Below are positions 7,161 to 13,800 of a stretch of 14,058 nucleotides of DNA, in pieces. The first letter of the stretch is position 1; every line of letters begins with the position of its first letter. Position numbers and translations under genes: made by a program. The DNA is from JBCCSZ01 sp039199225 (lineage in GTDB: Bacteria > Bacteroidota > Bacteroidia > Chitinophagales > Saprospiraceae): positions 1 to 14,058 of the forward strand of contig JBCCSZ010000212.1 of NCBI GenBank assembly GCA_039199225.1, read 5' to 3'. The notes under the pieces are model-generated. The model was given only the letters and a program-made list of their open reading frames with translations, made no database searches and had not been told where the DNA came from.

Positions 7161-7319
7161 GCTTATATTTTGGTTGTCCGTGTTGTGCTGTGCATTGAAT
7201 ACTGCCTGCTTGGGATGGAAGTCGCAAGTTAAGGCAAATTGAAGGAGAATATCAAGTTTTGGCAGAAAGGAGGATGAGTGGCTGATCGATGGGATGATTG
7301 TCAGGCAATGGCAGCGATG

Positions 7320-7907
7320 TCAATTCAACAGTTTTAGCGCCTCATCGATGCGTTGCAGATATATTTCTTCGGTGCTGGTCCAGGTTTCAAAGATTGGAAT
7401 CCAGCCTTGTCGCAATTGAATGGAAACCTCTTTTTGTTCGGCATCGGTTAAATTCATCCGAAGAGTGGGAGAGAGGTAAAAGCCTCCCAGAACGTTGGAT
7501 TCGTTCATCAACTGAGTGGCATGGGTTGATTCATCGACCAGGTAATCGTGCGTTTTGTAAACAGCAGAAAGCACTCTATAAATTTTGGGAGCTATGTGCT
7601 TTTTGAAGATAAGATTTTCGGAAAGCCGCCAAGCCGAATTGTTTATTTCACCAGGCGAAAGCGTCAGTTGTGCCTCCAAGGGAGCCTTATTCAACTGCTC
7701 TAGCAAATCTGAATGATAGGCATAAGACTCTTGCAGGACTTTTTTATTTTCCAGCAGCTCCTGCTTGATGTTGTTTAGGTACAAGTCGGCCAAATTCTGA
7801 TCCTTTCGGGTTTCGTTCCAACTGTTTAAGCCAAAGCCGATTAAAATCCCCAGTGTAACAATGACAAGCTCTATCAGGTGTAAACCCCAATTTATTTTTT
7901 TGCTCAT
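7320..7907 (-). CDS. DUF6090-like small membrane protein
   Basis: This 195-residue protein, counted from the ATG at 7905-7907, has an in-frame TTG two codons upstream (7913) that is less likely to be used. A single N-terminal membrane helix (LIELVIVTLGILIGFGLNSWNE, about residues 10-31) is followed by a predicted helical, mostly polar domain with TRKDQNLADLYLNNIKQELLENKKVL. The motif 'vtlGILIGf.lNsWNE.rk' followed by an 'L..i..eL..n...L' helix is typical of the DUF6090 proteins that are common in Bacteroidota. Function is unknown. It is separated from the LRR gene by 159 bases and from the next upstream gene by over 200, so it is probably transcribed alone. A 14-base palindrome lies 36 bases upstream of the start. 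Confidence 0.72.
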   Translation of the reverse strand: MSKKINWGLHLIELVIVTLGILIGFGLNSWNETRKDQNLADLYLNNIKQELLENKKVLQESYAYHSDLLEQLNKAPLEAQLTLSPGEINNSAWRLSENLIFKKHIAPKIYRVLSAVYKTHDYLVDESTHATQLMNESNVLGGFYLSPTLRMNLTDAEQKEVSIQLRQGWIPIFETWTSTEEIYLQRIDEALKLLN

Positions 7908-7942
7908 AGACAAGATTGTGTAGATTTCAAACTGTGTTACAA

Positions 7943-7956
7943 GCCATAGCTATGGC
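7943..7956 (-). promoter_or_regulatory. 14-bp perfect palindrome upstream of the DUF6090-like gene, candidate operator
   Basis: GCCATAGCTATGGC reads identically on both strands, and its near edge is 36 bases from the ATG at 7907. The position suits an operator overlapping or next to the promoter. An imperfect Bacteroidota -7-like element (ACAGTTTG against TAnnTTTG) follows it on the minus strand. No regulator gene is nearby, so regulation is inferred from position only. Confidence 0.35.
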
Positions 7957-8082
7957 AAGTATTTTAATGAGATATAAAGGTGAGAGTCGTTCAAAACAAG
8001 TCCTTATTCAATTTTGTCTAAGCACTTGTACCCTCAACTTCCTGTAAAATAACTTGTAGAAATAACCGAGATGCAGCTTTGA

Positions 8083-8099
8083 ACCATGAGAAGCATGGT
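8083..8099 (-). terminator. Small hairpin after the glycosyltransferase operon, possible terminator
   Basis: Arms ACCATG (8083-8088) and CATGGT (8094-8099) with a 5-base loop lie 17-33 bases past the stop of the minus-strand operon. No T-run is present on either side, so the role is uncertain. Confidence 0.25.
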
Positions 8100-8115
8100 A
8101 AGATATACCTCCAAA

Positions 8116-9693
8116 TTAAAGCTTATAAACCAAAAAATCTACATTTTGAAAGACAGGCTTCGAAAAAGACTCGACCGGGCGGGTGGTCAACATATAATCG
8201 ATCTTATGATCTCCCTTAAGTTCTTTGATGCAGGCAGGGCAATCCTCAAGCTGACGAGTCAATTGCAGGCGTTCGTACCAAGCATACATACGAGTTGGCG
8301 TGCTGGGAATGTATTTAAAATGAAAAAAGTTATCGCGTTCTGTCCGTCGGATTAAATCAATGGCCAGCTCATTTCTATGCCCCTGATTGTATCCCGAAAC
8401 CTTGTTATTATCAAGGACCAATACAACCGACGACTTTGGCGTTTGTTCCTTCAAAAAACGGATGACCTCCTCATAAGCTTCATGGCTTTGATATTGGGCC
8501 ATTTTCTGAATATTTTCACCGGATTGGACCAAAGCACTCAAACACAGCATCGCCACCAAAAATGTCCAAAAGGCCGGCTTCCATTTTCGGGGACCGTAAT
8601 GCTCAAAGAGGAAAGCCATCATTATCGTTACGAAAAAAAGCAGGGCTAACCCTTGCATGCGAAATGGATACGCCTTCAGCATAAAGCCGCCAGAAAGATC
8701 AAAAAACACCTTATCGATCAAGCTGATTCCGAGATAGAAAAAGCCGATGCCTAGCATGATAAAATGCAGGGATCGCAAGCAATGCAATGCCGGTCGGTCC
8801 TTTAAAAATGCGACCAGGGGCTTCCAGCGCAGCAATACAAACAAAGAAATGACCGCCATACTGACCCCAAACAAATGTCGCTGCAAAAAGTACTCAAAGG
8901 TGTAAAACAGGCCAATGTGGTGCTTATTGCGAACGTAGACATACACATGGTTGAGGTTGACCGTATCCAACTCAGCCGGCAGTTGAGCAAACATGCTCTT
9001 CCCGAGATAATACAGCAAAGGCAGCAGCGGCAAGCCATACAACAGTCCCAGCTGCACAATTGATGAAAAGGCATGCCTCTTAAACAGCAGCCACAAAAAG
9101 CAACAAATGGCAAACCATCCTCCGATAAGAATGTGGAAATAAGTAGCGGGAATCATCCATAGAAAAGCCGATCGGTATTCCCCTTTGACAAAACGCGTCA
9201 AGGCTGTAAAAATAAAAATATAGGCCAGTGTTTTAGCTTCAAATGCACCAAAAATCCATTCGTTGCCAAAAAAGCTTTGCTTGCTCAGTAGAAAAATCTG
9301 AAAGCAGATCAGCAGTTGGACATTGGTAAAGCGCAAATATTTAAAGAAAGCGGCCAGGGGTAGGGCGAGCAAAAAATAATTGATGGCCCGACCAAAGAAC
9401 ACCGTTGATTCGAAACCAAATAAATGAAGCGCCCAGCCCGTCAGGTATTCGTAAAACAAGCGAGTGCCTGGGAATTCAGAAGCCATGAGAGAGCCAGTGA
9501 TCCAATTGGGATCAAAATTTTGGCGAGCATACAATAGGTATTGCTCCTCATTGGTATGTGGAATGAAGGTCAGAAAATTCAGAGCGATGAGCAAGAAAAC
9601 CAAGAGCGTAGTGGGAAAGCGATTGACAAGCGACAACAGCCCCGATGCCTGGTATGCGACTTGGGTTGAGTGATCCTGTGTAGAAATGGGCAT
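8116..9693 (-). CDS. Polytopic membrane protein, GT-C-like (DUF6798-type) putative glycosyltransferase
   Basis: This 525-residue protein has about ten hydrophobic segments between residues ~26 and ~391 (for example TTLLVFLLIALNFLTFI, INYFLLALPLAAFF, ILIGGWFAICCFLWLLF, LALLFFVTIMMAFLF). A soluble C-terminal domain of about 130 residues follows (VIRFLKEQTPKSSVVLVLDNN, PACIKELKGDHKIDYML). The first non-cytoplasmic loop carries NEEQYLLYARQNFDPNW. GT-C enzymes place catalytic acidic residues at this position, and a comparable NE..Y motif occurs in DUF6798-type proteins. Its ATG overlaps the stop of the upstream glycosyltransferase gene by one base (TGATG), so the two are translationally coupled. 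A reasonable inference is that it uses the lipid-linked sugar made by that enzyme to glycosylate an envelope polymer. The family assignment is by resemblance and not certain. Confidence 0.65.
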   Translation of the reverse strand: MPISTQDHSTQVAYQASGLLSLVNRFPTTLLVFLLIALNFLTFIPHTNEEQYLLYARQNFDPNWITGSLMASEFPGTRLFYEYLTGWALHLFGFESTVFFGRAINYFLLALPLAAFFKYLRFTNVQLLICFQIFLLSKQSFFGNEWIFGAFEAKTLAYIFIFTALTRFVKGEYRSAFLWMIPATYFHILIGGWFAICCFLWLLFKRHAFSSIVQLGLLYGLPLLPLLYYLGKSMFAQLPAELDTVNLNHVYVYVRNKHHIGLFYTFEYFLQRHLFGVSMAVISLFVLLRWKPLVAFLKDRPALHCLRSLHFIMLGIGFFYLGISLIDKVFFDLSGGFMLKAYPFRMQGLALLFFVTIMMAFLFEHYGPRKWKPAFWTFLVAMLCLSALVQSGENIQKMAQYQSHEAYEEVIRFLKEQTPKSSVVLVLDNNKVSGYNQGHRNELAIDLIRRTERDNFFHFKYIPSTPTRMYAWYERLQLTRQLEDCPACIKELKGDHKIDYMLTTRPVESFSKPVFQNVDFLVYKL

Positions 9694-10712
9694 CAGCTAA
9701 ATTTATTCATTGATTGTGGGACCGTTTCCTGTTCATTGGGCTGCTCCTGGCGTTTGCACTGTCCATTCGGAAAAAAGTTGCCATTGGCGATGCGTTCTCG
9801 AACGATGAAAAGAGGGCGTTGTTTGACCTGGAAGAAAATGCGCAGCACATATTCGCCGATCAGGCCGATGGCCAGCAGTTGCATACCACCGAAAGCGATG
9901 ATGGCGATCAGCAGTCCGGTGAACCCCTCCGGCGTAGAGTTGTAGATCAATTTTTTAAATAAAACAGAAACCAGGTAGATCATGGATACGCTCATCATAA
10001 AAAGTCCCAAGCGGGTGATGAACTTGATGGGATATTCGCTGAAATTGAACAGCCCATTGAAAGCCAGCGAAAGCAATTTACTGATGGAGTATTTACTCTC
10101 ACCAGCTTGGCGTTCACTCCGTTCGTATTCGACCCCAATCTGTTTGAATCCCACCCAACTGCGCATACCACGAATGAATCGACTTTCCTCCGGCATTTGA
10201 TTCAGGCAATCGACCACTCTTCGGCTGTAGAGGGAAAAATCGCCGCTGTCGAGTGGAATATCAATATAGGACACCCTTTTAAGCAGTCGATAAAACGACT
10301 TATAGGCAGTCCGTTTCAGCAATCCTTCCTTGCGTTTTTTCCGAACGGCATAAACTACATCATAACCCTTTTGGAGGTATTCATAAAAAGTATGCAACAA
10401 CTCGGGCGGATCCTGCAAGTCCCCATCGATTACCATGACAGCTTCGGAGGCATTCACAAAGCTCAGGCCAGAAGAAAGGGCAAGTTGATGACCGAAATTG
10501 CGGGATAAGAAGATGGACTGGAAGCGATTATCGGCCAAGGCGAGTTGGCGCATCAGTTGGGGTGTGGCATCAGCGCTACCATCATCGACCAATAAAACTT
10601 CGATGCTCAAAGGCGATTCGTCCATCAGTTGACGGAGCCGCTTGACCAGCTGTTCGAATACATGCTCTTCGTTGAAAAGCGGGATTATGATGTTGACCTG
10701 TGGTATTTTCAA
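9693..10712 (-). CDS. Polyprenyl-phosphate glycosyltransferase, GT2 family (GtrB/ArnC/DPM1-like)
   Basis: This 339-residue protein has a GT2 catalytic domain: IIIPLFNEE (residues 8-16), VLLVDDGSADAT (39-50), SRNFGHQLALSSG (70-82) and the metal/donor site DGDLQDPPE (96-104, Asp96 and Asp98). The R-RQAGESKYSISKLLSLAFNGLFNFS stretch near residue 200 is diagnostic of the GtrB/ArnC subgroup. Two C-terminal membrane helices (RLGLFMMSVSMIYLVSVLF and LLIAIIAFGGMQLLAIGLIGEYV) follow. Such enzymes transfer a sugar from a nucleotide donor to undecaprenyl phosphate at the inner membrane. The only workable start is TTG at 10710-10712. No ATG or GTG lies between it and the in-frame TGA nine codons upstream, and the conserved domain begins at once. 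It is the first gene of a two-gene operon with the membrane protein downstream. Confidence 0.88.
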   Translation of the reverse strand: MKIPQVNIIIPLFNEEHVFEQLVKRLRQLMDESPLSIEVLLVDDGSADATPQLMRQLALADNRFQSIFLSRNFGHQLALSSGLSFVNASEAVMVIDGDLQDPPELLHTFYEYLQKGYDVVYAVRKKRKEGLLKRTAYKSFYRLLKRVSYIDIPLDSGDFSLYSRRVVDCLNQMPEESRFIRGMRSWVGFKQIGVEYERSERQAGESKYSISKLLSLAFNGLFNFSEYPIKFITRLGLFMMSVSMIYLVSVLFKKLIYNSTPEGFTGLLIAIIAFGGMQLLAIGLIGEYVLRIFFQVKQRPLFIVRERIANGNFFPNGQCKRQEQPNEQETVPQSMNKFS

Positions 10713-10747
10713 TAGCTTGTTTGTTTGCTGTAAAGGTACTCAAAAAG

Positions 10748-10919
10748 TGGGTGGGGTTGTATGGGGTAGGGGGATATTCCGCGTAATGTTTGTGTTTTTT
10801 CCCAGGATGTCCTTTGTTATACTAGAAAACTTTAATATCTTATGTGGTCTACCGCTGATAAAATGAAAGGATGAACAGCACCTGTCTGAATGGTAATGCT
10901 ATGCCTTTGGGTGGGGTTG
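10748..10919 (+). repeat. 12-bp direct repeat TGGGTGGGGTTG, two copies 160 bp apart
   Basis: TGGGTGGGGTTG occurs at 10748-10759 and again at 10908-10919. If the recombinase starts at 10949, both copies are non-coding and lie upstream of it, where a binding site for the recombinase or a footprint of a duplication would fit. Confidence 0.6.
10749..10773 (+). other. G-quadruplex-type motif
   Basis: Four guanine tracts on the plus strand (GGG 10749-10751, GGGG 10753-10756, GGGG 10763-10766, GGGGG 10769-10773) are separated by loops of 1, 6 and 2 bases, which satisfies the G3+N1-7 rule. It lies about 37 bases upstream of the TTG start of the glycosyltransferase and 176 bases upstream of the recombinase ATG at 10949. 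Confidence 0.6.
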
Positions 10920-10948
10920 AAACCGATACAATAACTCATCCTATACCA

Positions 10949-12148
10949 ATGAAAAGACAAATTACGATCGAGTCGGCCACTGTTTATCAAAAGGCCATCA
11001 CCTTGGGGATTTTTGAGCATCGCCATATGAAATGTCTATCCTTGCGTTTTCCGTACGATGAAGACATCCGAGATAAGCTCATGCAATTGAAGGCCGTGAG
11101 GTGGACCAAAACCCATAAGTGCTTTTACCTGCCCTACACGGAGCAAAGCATACGAGCCTTGGTGCAACATCTGAGGGGAAGTGGCATTTGGGTGGATCAA
11201 AAAGGAATTAAGTCGACCACCCGCCGAGCCAATGGTGCGACTACCGCTAAGGTGTTGAAAAAGCGCCAGAAACCCTCCAAGCCAAGCAACTGGGTACCAT
11301 TATCTGAGCCTATCCAGGAAAAGATCGCCCTTTATCGTCGGTACATGGAGCAACAGCGATACAGCTACTCTACGGTCAAGACCTATTCCAGTATGATCCG
11401 TCAATTCTTTGCCCACCACCATCCCAAGAATTGGGATTCGATCACCGAAGAAGACTTGGTAAGCTACAACCACGAAGTGTACATAAAGCGAGGTCGGTCC
11501 TATGCCTCTCAAAACCAATTCATCAATGCGATCAAGCTCTTTTACAAGCTACATGCCAGCAGCCAGATTGTCCCGGACGACATTGCCCGTCCGCGCCGCG
11601 TCACGAAGCTCCCTGATGTATTGACTAAAGAAGAAGTCAAATCCATACTCATTGGCATCACCAACTTAAAGCACCAGGCATTAATCAGTTTGTTGTACGG
11701 CTGTGGCCTAAGAATCGGCGAGGCCCTGTCGTTGAGGATAGACGACGTCCGCTATGAAGAAAAGCTCCTCTACGTCCGGTCGGCCAAGGGACAAAAGGAC
11801 CGCCGCGTCCCCTTGTCGGGAGGTATTGCGGACCTGCTCCGTCGCTACCAGCGCTCTTACCGCAACAAGACCCTATTGTTCACGGGGCAGCGAGGCGGTC
11901 GCTACGCCTACAGCAGTGCCTTACAGATCCTCAAGCGCGCTGTCCGCAAGGCCGGTCTGAATCGGCGAGTCACCCTGCACACCCTCCGTCACAGCTACGC
12001 CACCCATCTGCTACAGTCCGGCACCGACCTCCGCTACATCCAGACCATCTTGGGCCACAACAGTCCTAAGACCACGATGCTGTACACCCATGTTGCGGCC
12101 AAGGACTTAAAAAACATCAAAAGCCCCTTCGATGATTTGGGCATTTAA
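10949..12148 (+). CDS. Tyrosine recombinase/integrase, Xer-like, Bacteroidota type
   Basis: This is a 399-residue protein when counted from ATG 10949. An in-frame ATG at 10871 would add 26 residues (425 total) that match no domain, so the shorter start is preferred. The N-terminal ~90 residues (LSLRFPYDEDIRDKLMQLKAVRWTKTHKCFYLPY) form an arm-type domain seen in many Bacteroidota integrases. A SAM-like core-binding domain follows (EKIALYRRYMEQQRYSYSTVKTYSSMIRQFF). The catalytic domain carries the full set, numbered from 10949: Arg255 (CGLRIGEA), Lys280 (SAKGQKDR), His344 and Arg347 (HTLRHSYATHLL), His370 (LGHNSP) and nucleophile Tyr379 (TTMLYTHV). The KSPFDDL tail recalls IntI and XerC. The IntI-specific insertion between Lys and HxxR is absent. 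The gene directly precedes, and points toward, the integron-like cassette, so it is the likely cassette recombinase. Confidence 0.85.
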   Translation: MKRQITIESATVYQKAITLGIFEHRHMKCLSLRFPYDEDIRDKLMQLKAVRWTKTHKCFYLPYTEQSIRALVQHLRGSGIWVDQKGIKSTTRRANGATTAKVLKKRQKPSKPSNWVPLSEPIQEKIALYRRYMEQQRYSYSTVKTYSSMIRQFFAHHHPKNWDSITEEDLVSYNHEVYIKRGRSYASQNQFINAIKLFYKLHASSQIVPDDIARPRRVTKLPDVLTKEEVKSILIGITNLKHQALISLLYGCGLRIGEALSLRIDDVRYEEKLLYVRSAKGQKDRRVPLSGGIADLLRRYQRSYRNKTLLFTGQRGGRYAYSSALQILKRAVRKAGLNRRVTLHTLRHSYATHLLQSGTDLRYIQTILGHNSPKTTMLYTHVAAKDLKNIKSPFDDLGI

Positions 12149-12163
12149 ATATCAACACCAACC

Positions 12164-12234
12164 TACGGATAGCCATCCTTTTTGGGGGGCAAATATGGGT
12201 ATTTTGTGTGGGTTTAAAGTAGTTGGCTACCATA
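12164..12234 (+). other. Candidate attI-like attachment site with cassette boundary at 12222
   Basis: The right arm GTTGGCTACC (12222-12231) would be the crossover core, with recombination expected after G12222. The left end TACGGATAGCCATC (12164-12177) resembles the inverse-core end of the folded site downstream (TACGGTAGCCAAC, 13801-13813), with one inserted base and one mismatch. Between them lies a short AAATA/TATTT stem (12191-12204). This could be an attI-type site or a decayed attC. The assignment depends on the cassette interpretation. Confidence 0.45.
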
Positions 12235-12385
12235 AGTGCGAAAAAAAGAATATAAGAATAGCTGAATAGTATGATACTTACGAGTTCATTTTAGATTTAA
12301 CATAAAGTGTCTAGGATTATAGATTAGCGAATTGCTGAAAAGAAGGAATAATACGTGAAGATTTTCAACCTATATATCATTTGAA

Positions 12386-12421
12386 TTCAGTAAAGTTGTA
12401 TATATTAGAATATTTACTGAA
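12386..12421 (+). promoter_or_regulatory. 9-bp inverted repeat just upstream of the cassette gene
   Basis: Arms TTCAGTAAA (12386-12394) and TTTACTGAA (12413-12421) match perfectly around an 18-base AT-rich spacer and end 15 bases before the ATG at 12437. It could be an operator or a 5'-leader stem-loop. It suggests the cassette gene carries its own control. Confidence 0.45.
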
Positions 12422-12436
12422 AACAATAACAATAAG

Positions 12437-13798
12437 ATGACATTTGAGGAATTTTGGGAGAACTATGTAAATGAAGACATAACAACAATATCTGATGAGG
12501 TAATTGAAGTGTTTCGTCAAGATTTACCTGATGATCTTGAAGAGGAGTATGATGTGGGGGAGGTACTTGCGGAGTTTACCGGACACCATGAAACCGCTAG
12601 GAATTTTGATAAAATAGAATTATTTGGATCAGTATTAAAAGAAAAGCAGCCTAGACTCTATGTAAATGAAGGAGGGTATATAAATGAGGCACTCATAAAA
12701 TACTATTGCTTTCTAAAGGATCGAGATAGTCTAGAAGAACAATTAAGGGATGCGATTTCAAGAGATTACGATTATGACCTACTACTTCAAAGTATTAAGC
12801 AACTGCTATATAATCAGTACATCACACAGGTAAATGAAATAATTGAGCAGGAGTATACTTCAATAAAGCAATCTCCACATTTAATAGAGGGGGCGGAGTT
12901 TGAATTGGCTATCATTAAATTTTATATAGAACTGGAGAATCTGTATGTAGCGCAGAGAGGAAATGGGATTATTGACTTTAACCTATTTCGGAAAGAAACG
13001 AACAAATATGATTTTAATTTTGATGACACCTATATTGAGCATTTAGAACTAGGCTTGTTCGATAATTCTGAGAATAAGCTTCAGGCTTTATTAGAGAAGT
13101 TTCCTCAAGACAGAGCATATGTTATGGCATCATTAGAGATGAGATTTTTGAGATCGATGAGGTCGAAAAACTGTCCTTTTGCTGTAAGTGGAGCGATTTG
13201 GTATAATTTGTTTCAATACTTTGAAGGGAAAAAATCAAAAAGCTGGAAGAGCTACTTCACATTTGACTCGAATTCATTTTGGGAATTTATAAAAAATAAG
13301 TCAAGTTTTTTCTTTGATAATACGATAGATATGGCGTTGTTACTATGGGGAAGTAGTTACCTATTAGACTATCTTTATGAGATGCAGATTATTTTAGGTA
13401 GTCATTACAGAAATCAGAAACAGTTGATAGAAGAGCTTAAGAGAAAATTTAAGAATAATAATAAATACGACTTATGGGAATTTAGTTTTATCCATGAGTG
13501 GTATCCTGACGAGGGATCAAGTTTAGAGAACTGGAGTATTGAAAAAGATGAATTTAAAAGGTCGTATGAATTAGAAGTTGATAAAAGTGAACTTCGCCAA
13601 TTAAATTTGGACGAACTACTCAATCAACAATTAGTTAGCCAGTCAAATATATCGAATCTAAATTCACCAATAAGTAGTAGGAAAATTGGAAGAAATGAAA
13701 AGATAGATGTTGAATATGTAGATGGAACAATAAAGCGAGGAATTAAATATAAAAAAGTAATGGTAGACATAGAGGAAGGAAAATGTGAAATAATATAA
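12437..13798 (+). CDS. Uncharacterised 453-residue cassette-borne protein
   Basis: I do not recognise this protein. It is acidic in its N-terminal part (MTFEEFWENYVNEDITTISDEVIEVF..., DLPDDLEEEYDVGE), and mostly alpha-helical in appearance (long Leu/Glu/Lys stretches, for example LLLQSIKQLLYNQYITQVNEIIEQ). It has no signal peptide and no clear membrane helix. A Ser/Asn-rich linker near residues 395-415 (QSNISNLNSPISSRK) precedes a discrete, basic, probably beta-rich end of about 40 residues (GRNEKIDVEYVDGTIK, YKKVMVDIEEGKCEII), which may be a tag or interaction module. Cysteines are few (three), and no catalytic motif is evident. The start at ATG 12437 follows an A-rich leader. The stop is 5 bases before the attC-like site, as is normal for integron cassettes. 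Its AT-rich composition against GC-richer neighbours indicates acquisition. Cassette genes of this kind are often defence or toxin genes, but nothing in the sequence shows that here. Confidence 0.8.
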   Translation: MTFEEFWENYVNEDITTISDEVIEVFRQDLPDDLEEEYDVGEVLAEFTGHHETARNFDKIELFGSVLKEKQPRLYVNEGGYINEALIKYYCFLKDRDSLEEQLRDAISRDYDYDLLLQSIKQLLYNQYITQVNEIIEQEYTSIKQSPHLIEGAEFELAIIKFYIELENLYVAQRGNGIIDFNLFRKETNKYDFNFDDTYIEHLELGLFDNSENKLQALLEKFPQDRAYVMASLEMRFLRSMRSKNCPFAVSGAIWYNLFQYFEGKKSKSWKSYFTFDSNSFWEFIKNKSSFFFDNTIDMALLLWGSSYLLDYLYEMQIILGSHYRNQKQLIEELKRKFKNNNKYDLWEFSFIHEWYPDEGSSLENWSIEKDEFKRSYELEVDKSELRQLNLDELLNQQLVSQSNISNLNSPISSRKIGRNEKIDVEYVDGTIKRGIKYKKVMVDIEEGKCEII

Positions 13799-13800
13799 AA

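Larger units (their letters stand above)
10713..10948. other. Divergent intergenic region between glycosyltransferase operon and recombinase
   Basis: This 236-base region must hold the promoters of both divergent units. It contains a G-quadruplex-type motif (10749-10773) and two copies of a 12-bp direct repeat. I see no convincing Bacteroidota promoter (TTG/TAnnTTTG) that I would assign. Confidence 0.4.
12149..12436 (+). other. Recombinase-to-cassette junction region, no gene
   Basis: This 288-base stretch has no gene. It holds a weak GGAT/ATCC stem followed by five T (12167-12183), a candidate attachment site ending in the cassette boundary (12164-12231), and an AT-rich leader with a 9-bp inverted repeat (12386-12421) before the cassette gene. 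Base composition falls sharply toward AT after about 12230. Confidence 0.55.

Noticed and set aside
10949..12148. Calling the recombinase a true IntI
   Set aside because: The diagnostic insertion between the catalytic Lys and HxxR is missing, so only 'Xer-like recombinase associated with an integron-like cassette' is supported.
12167..12183. Intrinsic terminator of the recombinase gene (GGAT/ATCC stem plus five T)
   Set aside because: The stem is only 4 bp, too weak to list as a terminator. It is mentioned within the junction region entry.
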